A DNA stretch of 39,339 nucleotides from Alphaproteobacteria bacterium (GTDB lineage: Bacteria; Pseudomonadota; Alphaproteobacteria; UBA828): the NCBI GenBank assembly GCA_016869195.1, contig VGET01000006.1, positions 1 to 39,339 on the forward strand. The letters run 5' to 3'. The translations under genes were made by a program, and so were the position numbers. The notes below the pieces were generated by a model. That model saw nothing but the letters and a program-made list of their open reading frames with translations. It did not search any database and was not told the DNA's origin. Of this stretch, positions 10,560-24,448 are shown piece by piece (the stretch's first letter is position 1; every line of letters begins with the position of its first letter).

Positions 10560-12983
10560 ATGGCCGACGCGCTCCAGGACGCGACCACCCCCCAACCGGC
10601 GATGCGGCGGACGCTGACCCTCCCGATCAAGGGCATGCATTGCGCTGCCTGTGTCACGACGGTCGAGCGCGCGCTTAGCGGGGTGGCGGGCGTTGCCTCG
10701 GCCACAGTCAACCTGGCGACCGAGCGCGCCCAAGTGACGCTCGACGTTGGCTGGGCCGACCTCGCGGCGTTGAGCGGTGCCGTGGCGTCGGTCGGTTACG
10801 ACGTTCGGCGCTCGAGCCACGTGTTCGAAATCGAAGGCATGACGTGTGCGACCTGCGTCGGCCGGGTCGAGCGCGCTCTGCGATCGGTGGAGGGCGTGAT
10901 CTCGGCGACGGTCAACCTCGCCAGCGGCGAGGCGCGTGTGATCGCGCTCGACGGCCAGTTCGATCCGGCGCGCGCCGTGGCGGCGGTTGCGAAGGCCGGC
11001 TACCACGCCCGCCTGAAGCGTACGGCGGTTGGTCGCGCGTCCGAATGGCGGGCGCGGCTCGAGTCCGGCTCGGTTGTCCTCGCGCTCGTGCTCAGTCTGC
11101 CGCTCGTGGCCGAGATGATCGCGCACATGGCGGGCTCGCATTTTGCCTTGCCGTGGTGGCTGGCTCTTGGTCTAGCGACCATCGTGCAATTCGGCTTCGG
11201 CGCGTCGTTCTTACGTGCGGGCTTCGCCGCGCTCCGCCATGGCACCGGCAATATGGACCTGCTGGTCGCGCTCGGCACCTCGGCGGCCTTCGGCTACAGC
11301 GTCGCGCAACTGATCCAGCCGTTCGGCGATGGCGCACGCTATTTCGAGGCTTCCACGCTGGTGATTGCGCTGGTCAGGCTCGGGCGCTGGCTCGAGGCAC
11401 GCGCCAAGCGGCGGGCCGGTGCGACGCTGCGTGCGCTCTACGCGCTTCGTCCTGATCAGGCGACCGTCGAGCGCGATGGAAAGGCCGTTTTCGTCCCGCT
11501 CGCCGAGCTTCAGGTGAAGGACATCGTGATCGTCCGACCGGGAGAGCGCGTTCCGGTCGATGGTACCATCGTCGAAGGCACAAGCGAGCTTGATGAGTCC
11601 TTGGTGACAGGTGAGAGCCTGCCGGTCACCAGAGACGTTGGCGCGCGCGTCGCCGCCGGCTCGATGAACGGCACCGGCCTGCTGAAAATCGAGATGATGG
11701 CGCTCGGCGCGGAATCGACCATCGCGCGGATCGCGCGCGCGGTCGAGCGCGCGCAGGCGAGCAAGCCCGCGATCCAGCGTCTGGTTGACCGCATCAGCGC
11801 GATCTTTGTGCCGATCGTGCTCGGAATCGCCATCGTCACCGTGCTGGCCTGGGGCCTCGGCGTGGGCAACTGGACCATGGGATTTGTTTCAGCCGTTTCC
11901 GTGCTGGTCATCGCCTGTCCTTGCGCGTTGGGGCTGGCGACCCCGGCGGCGTTGGTCGCCGGCACGGCGGCGGCGGCCCGCCGCGGCGTTCTCCTGCGCG
12001 ATTCCGAGGCGATCGAGCAGGCTCGGCGCATCGATACCATCGTGTTTGACAAGACCGGCACGCTCACGATCGGGCGGCCAAGCGTGGTCGCCTGTATCCC
12101 GCATGGCATCAGCGAACAAGAGCTGCTCTCGCTGGCGGCCGCAGTTCAGATGGGCAGCGAACACCCGCTCGGCCGCGCCATCGCCGCGGCGGCGGCGGCC
12201 AAAGGCATCACACCGCCAAGAGCACGATTGTTTCGGGTGAAGCCGGGCAGGGGGGTCAGCGCAACGGCCGCGCACGGCTCGCTCCTCGTCGGCAGCCGGC
12301 GCTTCGTCGAAGAGTCCGGCGTCGAGACGGCCGTGCTCGTCCAACAGGCGGATCGCCTCGAGGCTGAGGGACGAACCGTGGTCTGGGTCGCCGAGCTGGC
12401 GCCGTCGCCGCGCGTGCTAGGGCTCATTGCCTGCGCTGATCAAGTGCGCGACGCCGCGCCGGTGGCGCTGGCGCGATTGAAGGCGAGGGGGTTTCGCCTG
12501 GTGCTGATCACCGGCGACAACGCATCGAGCGCGCACCGCGTGGCGCGGGCGCTCGGCATCGATGAGGTGCACGCGGGCGTGCTGCCCGAGGCAAAGTCAG
12601 CCGAAATTCTCGCCCTGCGCGACTCGGGGCGTCGAGTCGCGATGGTCGGAGACGGCATTAACGACGCGCCGGCACTCGCGGCGGCGGACCTCGGCATCGC
12701 GATCGGCAGCGGCACCGATGTCGCGATGGAGACGGCCGCCATTACGCTCATGCGCAGCGACCTCGCACTCGTCGAAGAGGCGATCGACATCGCGCGCGCG
12801 ACTCGGCGGAAGATCGCCGAAAATCTTGTGTGGGCCTTCTCGTACAACGTCGTCGCGTTGCCGCTCGCCGCTGCTGGACTGCTCGGTCCGCTGATCGCTG
12901 GCGCCGCGATGGCCTTCTCAAGCGTCAGCGTCGTCAGCAACGCTCTCCTTTTGCTCCGTCGCCCGAATCGCATTAGAGCGTGA
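10560..12983 (+). CDS. copA: P1B-type copper-translocating ATPase with two N-terminal HMA domains
   Basis: Two HMA motifs (GMHCAACV, GMTCATCV), CPCALGLATP, DKTGTLT, HP motif (EHPLGRA), GDGINDAPALAAADLGIAIGSGTDVA. Confidence 0.95.
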   Translation: MADALQDATTPQPAMRRTLTLPIKGMHCAACVTTVERALSGVAGVASATVNLATERAQVTLDVGWADLAALSGAVASVGYDVRRSSHVFEIEGMTCATCVGRVERALRSVEGVISATVNLASGEARVIALDGQFDPARAVAAVAKAGYHARLKRTAVGRASEWRARLESGSVVLALVLSLPLVAEMIAHMAGSHFALPWWLALGLATIVQFGFGASFLRAGFAALRHGTGNMDLLVALGTSAAFGYSVAQLIQPFGDGARYFEASTLVIALVRLGRWLEARAKRRAGATLRALYALRPDQATVERDGKAVFVPLAELQVKDIVIVRPGERVPVDGTIVEGTSELDESLVTGESLPVTRDVGARVAAGSMNGTGLLKIEMMALGAESTIARIARAVERAQASKPAIQRLVDRISAIFVPIVLGIAIVTVLAWGLGVGNWTMGFVSAVSVLVIACPCALGLATPAALVAGTAAAARRGVLLRDSEAIEQARRIDTIVFDKTGTLTIGRPSVVACIPHGISEQELLSLAAAVQMGSEHPLGRAIAAAAAAKGITPPRARLFRVKPGRGVSATAAHGSLLVGSRRFVEESGVETAVLVQQADRLEAEGRTVVWVAELAPSPRVLGLIACADQVRDAAPVALARLKARGFRLVLITGDNASSAHRVARALGIDEVHAGVLPEAKSAEILALRDSGRRVAMVGDGINDAPALAAADLGIAIGSGTDVAMETAAITLMRSDLALVEEAIDIARATRRKIAENLVWAFSYNVVALPLAAAGLLGPLIAGAAMAFSSVSVVSNALLLLRRPNRIRA

Positions 12984-13046
12984 CGACGGTCCATCGCGTC
13001 GCGTTGTGGACCGCTCGAACGATAAGCGAGGGGCACGGCGGCAGCG

Positions 13047-14033
13047 ATGCAGGGCAAGCGCGCGCGATCAGTGCGGCGAAACGCGTGGAAGACTCGCCCG
13101 CTTGTTTCATCCCTGATTCGACGCTCTGCCAAACTTGCCCTCGCTCTGATCGTCACGCTCGTCATCGCAACTCAAGTGAACGCCGCGGACACCTTCGGTC
13201 CGCGCGACACCGAAGCGCAGATATCGAGCCTCGCACCCGCGTCAGCCGGATTTCCTTCCAGCTTTCCGCTTTTGTCGGCAGCCCTCCGCGTTCCTGGAAT
13301 GCTGGTGCCGGACGAGCCCTGGCGGCGCTTTGCGGTGCGCGCAAAGGTCGAGCCTGGCCAGCCCGCGATTGCCATCGTGATCGATGATCTCGGCATGAGC
13401 GCGCGCGAGGTGGACAATGTGCTCGGGCTCGGCGAGCAGCTTACCCTGTCCTTCCTGCCCGATGGGGCCGATGCCCCCTGGCTCGCCCGCTATGCGCGGC
13501 GCGCCGGCCATGAGGTCCTGGTGCACGTGCCGATGGAGCCGATGCATGCGGGCCACCGGCTGGGCGCCTATGGCTTGCGGGTCAGCTATGGGGCTCAGGT
13601 CAACCGGGATCGCCTGAGCACAATTCTCGCGCGCTTCGGCGCCTATGTCGGCATCAACAACCACATGGGCAGCCGCTTCACGAGCGATACCGAATCGATG
13701 GCCCCGATCCTGACCGAATTGAAGCGTCGTGGCCTGATGTTCCTCGATTCTCGCACCACCGCCGCGACCCAGGGCAACCGCTTGGCGGCGCTGCTCGAGG
13801 TGCCCCACGCGATGCGCGACGTGTTCATCGACGCCGAACCGACGCCGGAGGCGATCAGGTATCAGCTCGCTCGGCTTGAGCGTGTGGCCCGAGAGAATGG
13901 GCTCGCGATCGCGATCGGCCACCCGCATGCCGCGACCCTGCGGGCGCTGCGGGCGTGGCTGCCTGAGGCCAAGGCCCGTGGCTTCGCCTTCGTGCCGATC
14001 AGCTATGCCGCGAGGCTCAACTGCGCCTGCTGA
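13047..14033 (+). CDS. Divergent polysaccharide deacetylase family protein (YibQ-like)
   Basis: AIVIDDLGMSAREVDNVLGLGEQLTLSFLPDG...HEVLVHVPMEPM...GINNHMGSRFT...RGLMFLDSRTT...GHPHAATLRAL; N-terminal hydrophobic segment. Confidence 0.9.
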   Translation: MQGKRARSVRRNAWKTRPLVSSLIRRSAKLALALIVTLVIATQVNAADTFGPRDTEAQISSLAPASAGFPSSFPLLSAALRVPGMLVPDEPWRRFAVRAKVEPGQPAIAIVIDDLGMSAREVDNVLGLGEQLTLSFLPDGADAPWLARYARRAGHEVLVHVPMEPMHAGHRLGAYGLRVSYGAQVNRDRLSTILARFGAYVGINNHMGSRFTSDTESMAPILTELKRRGLMFLDSRTTAATQGNRLAALLEVPHAMRDVFIDAEPTPEAIRYQLARLERVARENGLAIAIGHPHAATLRALRAWLPEAKARGFAFVPISYAARLNCAC

Positions 14034-14045
14034 TAGCTGCGGGCA

Positions 14046-15947
14046 TCAATTCCTGGCCGTCGTGAACAGCGACTGGAGCCGCTGCTCGTTGATGCTGACG
14101 CCGTAGCGGCGCTCAAGCGCGGCCTGATAGGCAATCGAGAGATCATTGGCACGGCCCTGGCCAAGCGCATCGGCCAGCTGATCGATCTGATCCTTGGCGG
14201 TCGCGGGGTCGGGAACATCGCGGCTCTGCAGGAGAACGACCGCATAGCCCTCCGGCACTGGCGCAACGATCGCGCCCGGTGTATGCGGCGATTGCGCAAA
14301 CAAGCGGCGGACAACATCGGCAGTCACGCCGCGTCTCTCCTCTTCGAGCACCCGCGGCAACCCCTCGAGCGCGATCACCTCGTAATTCTTCTCTTTCGCG
14401 GCGTCCGCAAGCGGCGTGCCGGCCTTGACTCGCTCGGCCAGCGCGTTGGCCGCGGCCTCAGCCATCTTCAGCCGCTCGGTGATCTGCCAGACGGTCAACA
14501 CCTTGTCGCGCACGTCGGCGAACGGGCGGAGCTTCGCCTCCTCGATCGAATCGACATGGGCCATGAAGATGGTCTGGCCCGTGGTCTCCTTCAGGCCGCT
14601 GTCGCCACCTGAAGTCAGCGCGAACACGGACTCAAGGATCTCGCCGCGCTCGGCAACCTCTGCCAGCACCTCAGCATTCGCCTTGTCGAAGCCGCTGCGG
14701 TCGGTCGTGATCTTGATGGTGTCGACGCCGACCGCCTTGGCGGCCTGCTCGATATTGGCGCCGCCGGCCAGCTCATCTTCCAGTGTCTTGGAGAGGCGTC
14801 CCACGCTGTCGCCAGCGAGACGCAGCGACATCTCCGTCCTGAGCTCCTCCTTGACCTCGTCGAACGTCTTCGTCCGCGGGGCGGCAACTTCCTTGACCCG
14901 GAACAGGCTCCAGCCGAACGCGGTTTTCACCGGCGCGCTCGGTTTGTCGACCGCGAGCTCGAACACAACCGTCGCGATGTCCGCCGGCAGGCCATCTTTC
15001 GCGACGCCGTTGAGCACGTTCGTGCTGGCGCCCTTGGCCGTGAGCGCCGTGGTCAAGGCCTCGAAGGGCTGCCCCTGCTCGAGCATCGTCGCCGCTTCCT
15101 TGATCAGCGCCTCCTCGGGCGCCTGCAGCTGCTCGATGGTGCGAAGCTCGGGCAGGTTGAATTCGGCCGCGCGCTCGTCGTATTCGGCCTTCAGATCCTC
15201 ATCGCTCAGCTCGATTGTGTCGACGAGGGCCTCGGGCGTCAGGCGCAGCACGGTCGCGGTTCGGTATTCCGGCGCTGTGAAACGCTCGGCATTGTCCTTG
15301 TGGAAGGCCTCGAGCGTGGCTTGGTCGGGCTCCGCGATCGGCGTCGCGTCATCGCGCGGGACGATCACCGAAAGCGCGTTTCGCGTCTCGCCGCGCGCCC
15401 GATAGAGCGCCTCGGCGAAGGCGCGCGGCGCCGGGCGCTCGCCCAACACCGCGCCCAATACCTGTTCGCGGCTCAGATCATTCCGCACCGCCGTCTCGTA
15501 GCTGTCGGCATTCATGCGGCTATTGCTCAGCGCTCGGTCATATTGCTTGCGATCAAATTCGCCGGCTTCGTTTTGAAACGCCGGCTGAGTCACGATCTCT
15601 TCGCGCACCCTGTCGTCGGTGACCGCGATGCCGAGGCTCTTCGCCTCCTGCTGGATCAGACTCATGCCGACCAGGCGCACGAGGGTCTGGAGGTGCAGGC
15701 CCTGGCGGGTGGCGTCTTCCGCGGTCAGGCCCGGATTGCGCGCCTGCAGGCGGCTCAGGTCACGCTGGAAGTCCTCCTGAAGCCGGCGCCCGCTGATGCC
15801 TTCCTCGCCCACGCGCGCGACATCGTCCTGGCTGGTCGTCGCGGACTGGCTCAGCATGTCGCCGATGCCCCAGGCGGCGAAGGCGATCACCAGGACGATG
15901 ATGATGCCCCGGCTCGTCCAGGAGCGCATGAAGTCTCTCGCGTTCAC
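14046..15947 (-). CDS. ppiD: Membrane-anchored peptidyl-prolyl isomerase / SurA-N domain protein (PpiD-like)
   Basis: N-terminal TM (TSRGIIIVLVIAFAAWGIGDML) followed by SurA_N-like and parvulin-like regions; GTG start VNARDFMRSW proposed with upstream GAGG. Confidence 0.87.
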   Translation of the reverse strand: MNARDFMRSWTSRGIIIVLVIAFAAWGIGDMLSQSATTSQDDVARVGEEGISGRRLQEDFQRDLSRLQARNPGLTAEDATRQGLHLQTLVRLVGMSLIQQEAKSLGIAVTDDRVREEIVTQPAFQNEAGEFDRKQYDRALSNSRMNADSYETAVRNDLSREQVLGAVLGERPAPRAFAEALYRARGETRNALSVIVPRDDATPIAEPDQATLEAFHKDNAERFTAPEYRTATVLRLTPEALVDTIELSDEDLKAEYDERAAEFNLPELRTIEQLQAPEEALIKEAATMLEQGQPFEALTTALTAKGASTNVLNGVAKDGLPADIATVVFELAVDKPSAPVKTAFGWSLFRVKEVAAPRTKTFDEVKEELRTEMSLRLAGDSVGRLSKTLEDELAGGANIEQAAKAVGVDTIKITTDRSGFDKANAEVLAEVAERGEILESVFALTSGGDSGLKETTGQTIFMAHVDSIEEAKLRPFADVRDKVLTVWQITERLKMAEAAANALAERVKAGTPLADAAKEKNYEVIALEGLPRVLEEERRGVTADVVRRLFAQSPHTPGAIVAPVPEGYAVVLLQSRDVPDPATAKDQIDQLADALGQGRANDLSIAYQAALERRYGVSINEQRLQSLFTTARN

Positions 15948-16128
15948 GGCCCAACCTCTTGAGATCAATGGCGCCGACGCGCCGACGTGGCGGCGATCCT
16001 AGGCGGGGCGGGGCGGGGCAGCAACCGGCGTCTCCCCAGGGCGGCGGCGTCTGGCAGGCACCTTGGTTGCCGTGATAGAACGCGCGCGCCTCACAATCGC
16101 CGGTTGGAGCAGCCTCACAGGTCGTCCA

Positions 16129-16908
16129 ATGACAGCATTGCGCGGAAACCGCCTGATCGTGGCCAATTGGAAGATGAACGGCCTGCGCCGCGATGGCCTC
16201 GACCGGGCCCGGACGCTCGTGGTCCGCGCGAGCGCTACCCCGCCCAAGGGCTGCGAGATCGTTCTGTGCCCGCCATCGACGCTTTTGCACGAGATTCGCG
16301 GTGCACTCGACGGCAGCGCGGTGCAGCTCGGCGCACAGGATTGTCATCAGGCCACGCACGGCGCCTTCACCGGCGACGTCAGTGCGGCGATGCTGGCGGA
16401 TGTCGGCTGCCGCTATGTCATTGTCGGCCACTCCGAGCGGCGCGCCGGCCATGCCGAGCGGGACGCCGACGTCGCGGCCAAGGCCCTTGCCGCCGTGAGT
16501 GCCGGCCTGACCCCCATCATCTGCGTGGGCGAACGACGCGAGGAGCGGGATTCCGGCCAGGCGTTAACCGTGATCGAGGCCCAGGTGCGGGCCTCCGTGC
16601 CGAGCTCGCTCACTTTGCCTTTTGTGCTCGCTTATGAGCCGATTTGGGCGATCGGCAGCGGGCGCACGCCGACCACGGCAGAGATTGAGGCGGTGCACGC
16701 CCTGGTTTGGCGGGTGCTGAATGACCACTTTTCAGGCACCATGCCGGACGTCCGCGTGCTATATGGCGGCTCCGTCGGCGCCAAGAACGCGCCGGAGCTG
16801 CTAGCGATCAGGGGCGTCCATGGCGCGCTGGTCGGTGGCGCCAGCCTGTCGGTCGAGGATTTCTGGGCGATCTGCGCGGCGGCGGGTCGCCTGGATGTGG
16901 CCGCCTAA
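16129..16908 (+). CDS. tpiA: Triosephosphate isomerase
   Basis: LIVANWKMNG, GHSERR, AYEPIWAIGSGRTPT, VLYGGSVGAKNA. Confidence 0.97.
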   Translation: MTALRGNRLIVANWKMNGLRRDGLDRARTLVVRASATPPKGCEIVLCPPSTLLHEIRGALDGSAVQLGAQDCHQATHGAFTGDVSAAMLADVGCRYVIVGHSERRAGHAERDADVAAKALAAVSAGLTPIICVGERREERDSGQALTVIEAQVRASVPSSLTLPFVLAYEPIWAIGSGRTPTTAEIEAVHALVWRVLNDHFSGTMPDVRVLYGGSVGAKNAPELLAIRGVHGALVGGASLSVEDFWAICAAAGRLDVAA

Positions 16909-16922
16909 CGCTTGAGGGATTC

Positions 16923-17387
16923 GTGGAGACCGTACTTCTCGTCATTCTCGTCATCATCGCGCTCGCGCTGATCGCGGTCGTTCTGGTCCAGCGCAGCGAA
17001 GGCGGCGCGCTCGGCATGGGCGGCGGCCCCGGCGGGCTGTTCTCGGCCCGTGGCTCGGCCAATCTGTTGACCCGGATCACCGCCGGCCTCGCGGCCGCGT
17101 TCATGATTCTCAGCCTGGTGCTGGTCATCATCGAAGGCAGCGGCAGCCGGAATCGGTCGGTGATGGATGCGCCGCTGGCGACCGACGTCGCCACACCGCC
17201 GACGGCCGATGATGCCGCGATCGATACGGATCCGGCGGACACGGGCGAGCGGGTGCCGGTTGGGGCGACCGAGGGCGGGGCGGGTGAGACCTTCACGCCG
17301 GGCGAGGCGAGCGCGCCGAAGCCCGCTGGCGAGTCGGGCGCGCCCAAGCCGGAGAATCAAGAATCGACGATCCCGCAATCCGAGTAG
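16923..17387 (+). CDS. secG: Preprotein translocase subunit SecG
   Basis: METVLLVILVIIALALIAVVLVQRSEGGALGMGGGPGGLFSARGSANLLTRITAGLAAAFM; acidic/Pro-rich C-terminal tail. Confidence 0.95.
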   Translation: METVLLVILVIIALALIAVVLVQRSEGGALGMGGGPGGLFSARGSANLLTRITAGLAAAFMILSLVLVIIEGSGSRNRSVMDAPLATDVATPPTADDAAIDTDPADTGERVPVGATEGGAGETFTPGEASAPKPAGESGAPKPENQESTIPQSE

Positions 17388-17479
17388 CCGGCGGGCGACT
17401 CGCGGGTCCGCCAGGGGCCGATCGAAATGCCACGCGCCGTCCTTTGGGGGCGCGCGCCCGTCTGCTATATTAGGCGTCC

Positions 17480-19108
<1,629 letters not shown>

Positions 19109-19132
19109 TGCAACTTCCCGGGCAATTGCCAA

Positions 19133-19240
19133 CACCCCCCACCCTGACCCTCCCCCTCAAGGGGGGAGGGAAAGAAAAAAGCGCAACGCCTCTTCATTTT
19201 CCTCCCTCCCCCTCGATGGGCGAGGGCAGGGGTGGGGGTG
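19133..19240. repeat. REP/BIME-like intergenic palindromic element (pyrG-kdsA)
   Basis: CACCCCCCACCCTGACCCTCCCCCTCAAGGGGGGAGGGA (19133-19171) is an imperfect inverted repeat of TCCCTCCCCCTCGATGGGCGAGGGCAGGGGTGGGGGTG (19203-19240), spacer ~31 nt. Confidence 0.75.
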
Positions 19241-19259
19241 AGCGGGGACTTCGGGCATT

Positions 19260-20126
19260 GTGAATCGCCGGATGAGCGATGCAAAGACGCGCCGGGTTCG
19301 CATCGGCGGTTTCGAGGTCGGCAATGATTCGCCGCTGGCGCTGATCGCGGGTCCGTGCGCCATCGAGAGCCGCGCGCATGCACTCGAAGTGGCGGGCGCG
19401 CTGGTCGAGATCTGCGCCGCGCGCAAGCTGCCGCTGATCTACAAATCATCGTTCGACAAGGCCAATCGCACGAGCCTGACCAGCGCGCGCGGCGTCGGCA
19501 TCGATGACGGCCTGCCGATCCTGGCCGACGTGCGCGAGCGCTATGGCTGTCCGGTGATCACCGACGTGCACGCGCCGGAGCAATGCGCGCGCGCGGCGCA
19601 GGCGGTCGACGTCTTGCAGATTCCGGCGTTTCTCTGCCGGCAGACCGATCTGCTGGTTGCCGCGGCCGAGACGAAGCGGCCGGTGAACGTGAAGAAAGGG
19701 CAATTCCTCGCGCCCTGGGATATGGCGAACGTGGTCGCCAAGCTCGACGCATGCGGCAATCCCAACACGCTGCTCTGCGAGCGCGGCGCGAGCTTCGGCT
19801 ACAACACGCTTGTGTCAGACATGCGCTCGATCCCGATCATGGCGCGCACCGGTTGCCCGATCGTGTTCGACGCGACGCACTCGGTGCAGCAGCCGGGCGG
19901 GCAGGGGACGACGAGCGGTGGTCAGCGCGAATTCGTGCCGGTACTGGCGCGCGCCGCTGTGTCGATCGGCGTCGCGGCCGTGTTCATGGAGACACATCCG
20001 GACCCGGACAAGGCGCCCTCAGATGGCCCCAATATGGTGCCACTCAAGGAGCTGCCGGCGCTCCTCGACACGCTGATCGCGTTCGACCGGCTGGCGAAGG
20101 CGGCGGGTCGCCCAAACGCGCGCTGA
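19260..20126 (+). CDS. kdsA: 3-deoxy-8-phosphooctulonate synthase (KDO-8-P synthase)
   Basis: [21 protein letters not shown]...[12 protein letters not shown]...[20 protein letters not shown]...[14 protein letters not shown]...[12 protein letters not shown]. Start GTG 19260 or ATG 19272. Confidence 0.96.
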   Translation: MNRRMSDAKTRRVRIGGFEVGNDSPLALIAGPCAIESRAHALEVAGALVEICAARKLPLIYKSSFDKANRTSLTSARGVGIDDGLPILADVRERYGCPVITDVHAPEQCARAAQAVDVLQIPAFLCRQTDLLVAAAETKRPVNVKKGQFLAPWDMANVVAKLDACGNPNTLLCERGASFGYNTLVSDMRSIPIMARTGCPIVFDATHSVQQPGGQGTTSGGQREFVPVLARAAVSIGVAAVFMETHPDPDKAPSDGPNMVPLKELPALLDTLIAFDRLAKAAGRPNAR

Positions 20127-20724
20127 GCTGACCCGCCGGGTCGCCCTAAGACTTACGCCGCCTGTTTCCAATGCGGCGGGAAGGCGCGGTCGTAGCCGGT
20201 TTGCTTCTCGATCCGCTCTTTCCACTGCTTGAGTGCGGGATAGCGTCTGCCAAATTCGTCGAAGCCGAGGTTGAGCGGCTTCACGTCGTCCCGCCCGCCG
20301 CAGCGCGCCAATAGGCCGAGGACGGGGTAGACCCAGCAATCGGCCGCAGAGGGCGCCGAACCCGCCAACCAATCCTGGCTCGAAAGAATTTTTGAGATTC
20401 GATCGATCTCGACCTTGGCGGCGTCAGCGGAGGCCCTGACCTCGGCCATTTTCTGGTCGAGGCCGCCGAAGAGAATCGGCACGACTACGCCGAACACGGG
20501 CTGCTCGAGGTAGTAGGTGCACTCGGAAATCTGGCGCCAGATTTGCCCGCTCTCAGCCGGCGTACGGCCGAACAGCGCGGGCTCGGGATGCTTCTTCTCC
20601 AGGTACTGCATGATCGCGATGGTCTCATAGAGCGTGACGTCACCATCCTTCATGACCGGCACTTTGCCGCGGGGGTTCATCGCGAGGAAATTCGGCGCCT
20701 TGTGATCGCCCTTGGAGAACTCGA

Positions 20725-22882
<2,158 letters not shown>

Positions 22883-22883
22883 T

Positions 22884-22943
22884 GCGACTCGGCACCGCTA
22901 CTGGTGCGACTCGGCATTGACAGACGCGACTCGGGTGTGATTC
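22884..22943. promoter_or_regulatory. Cluster of four GANTC (CcrM-type methylation) sites within a TGCGACTCGGCA direct repeat
   Basis: GACTC at 22886, 22908 and 22928; GATTC at 22939; GCGACTCGG repeated at 22884, 22906 and 22926 just upstream of ftsB. Confidence 0.6.
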
Positions 22944-22952
22944 GCTCGACCC

Positions 22953-23279
22953 ATGCTCGCACTCGCCCGTGAGTTTCGCTTCCGCGCTCGGCATCTCGTC
23001 TTTCCGATGCTCGGCGTGCTGCTGATGCTCTATTTCGGATACCACGCGGTCCAGGGTGATCGCGGCCTCCTCGCCTTGATGAAACGCTCGAACGATGTCG
23101 AGGAGGCTCGCTCCCGAGTCGCCGCACTTCGGGCCGAGCATGAGGCGATCGAGCACAAGGTGGCACGGCTCAAGCCGGAAAGCCTCGACCTCGACCTGCT
23201 CGATGAGCGCGCGCGCGCAATCCTCAATCTTTCCGCCCCTGACGAGGTCGTGTTGATCGAGCGCCCTGACGCGCGCTGA
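22953..23279 (+). CDS. ftsB: Septum formation initiator FtsB/DivIC family
   Basis: Short protein with N-terminal TM (HLVFPMLGVLLMLYFGYHAVQGDRGLLAL) then coiled coil (EARSRVAALRAEHEAIEHKVARL); located between eno and pdhA. Confidence 0.9.
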   Translation: MLALAREFRFRARHLVFPMLGVLLMLYFGYHAVQGDRGLLALMKRSNDVEEARSRVAALRAEHEAIEHKVARLKPESLDLDLLDERARAILNLSAPDEVVLIERPDAR

Positions 23280-23415
23280 TCACCGTCGCGCACGAATCTT
23301 GAACTTTCTGTTGGCATGCTAACGCTGGGCGGGCGAATTGTTGCCGCCCTGGGGCTTTCCTTGTAGCTTGCCCGGGGGCGCATCAGCGCTCGGTCATCGA
23401 ACAATGGGGGGGACG

Positions 23416-24423
23416 ATGGCGGTAGCGGCGAAGAAGAAGGATAAGCCTGGCGGCACGCCGGAGCCGACCCGTGACGATCTCCTCGGCTATTACCGTCAAA
23501 TGCTCCTGCTTCGTCGCTTCGAGGAAAAAGCCGGCCAGATGTATGGCATGGGCCTGATCGGAGGGTTCTGCCACCTCTATATCGGGCAGGAGGCGGTCGC
23601 GACCGGAATCCACGCCGCGCTCGGCCAAGGTGATTCGGTGATCACCGGCTATCGCTGTCACGCCCACCTGATTCTTGCCGGCAGCGACCCCAAGGCGGTC
23701 ATGGCCGAGCTCACGGGGCGTGCGGGCGGGGTCTCCAAGGGCAAGGGCGGCTCAATGCACATGTTTTCGGAGAAGGGGCACTTCTTCGGTGGGCATGGCA
23801 TCGTCGGCGCGCAGGTGGCACTCGGCGCCGGCCTCGCCTTCGCCAATTGGTATCGCGGCAATGATCGCGTCGCGGTCGCCTATTTCGGCGATGGCGCGTC
23901 CAATCAGGGCCAGGTGTTCGAATCCTTCAACATGGCGGCGCTGTGGAAGCTGCCCGCGATCTTCGTGATCGAGAACAATCAGTACGCGATGGGCACCTCG
24001 ACCGCGCGGCACGCGGCGATCCGCGAGCTCTATCGGCGCGGCGAGGCGTTCGGCATGGATGGCCGCCAGGTTGACGGCATGGACGTGATCGCGGTGCGGG
24101 CCGCTGCCGAGGATGCGGTGGCACATTGCCGCAGCGGCGCCGGGCCGATCGTGCTTGAGATGATGACCTACCGTTATCGCGGCCACTCGATGTCCGACCC
24201 CGCGAAATATCGGAGCAAGGAAGAGGTCGCCCGCGTGCGCGCCGAGCGCGACCCGATCGAGCGGCTGCGCGATCACCTGGTCGAGAACAAGTTTGCCGAT
24301 GACGAGCTGTTCAAGGAAATCGACAAGGAGATCAAGGCGATCGTGAACGAGGCCGCCGAGTTCGCACAGAACAGCCCGGAGCCTGACCCGTCAGAGCTCT
24401 ACACAGACATACACGTGAACTAG
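23416..24423 (+). CDS. pdhA: Pyruvate dehydrogenase E1 component, alpha subunit
   Basis: [37 protein letters not shown]...[23 protein letters not shown]...[19 protein letters not shown] before ATG 23416. Confidence 0.97.
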   Translation: MAVAAKKKDKPGGTPEPTRDDLLGYYRQMLLLRRFEEKAGQMYGMGLIGGFCHLYIGQEAVATGIHAALGQGDSVITGYRCHAHLILAGSDPKAVMAELTGRAGGVSKGKGGSMHMFSEKGHFFGGHGIVGAQVALGAGLAFANWYRGNDRVAVAYFGDGASNQGQVFESFNMAALWKLPAIFVIENNQYAMGTSTARHAAIRELYRRGEAFGMDGRQVDGMDVIAVRAAAEDAVAHCRSGAGPIVLEMMTYRYRGHSMSDPAKYRSKEEVARVRAERDPIERLRDHLVENKFADDELFKEIDKEIKAIVNEAAEFAQNSPEPDPSELYTDIHVN

Positions 24424-24448
24424 GCCGAGAGAGCGGGGAGCAACAGAC

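Noticed and set aside
14416-15405. 329-aa Ser/Ala-rich plus-strand ORF over ppiD
   Set aside because: Antisense shadow; Ser-rich composition is typical of the reverse complement of acidic/Ala-rich coding.
20130-20142. GACCC-GCC-GGGTC hairpin between kdsA and gst ends
   Set aside because: Short 5-bp stem with no T-tract; insufficient to call a terminator.
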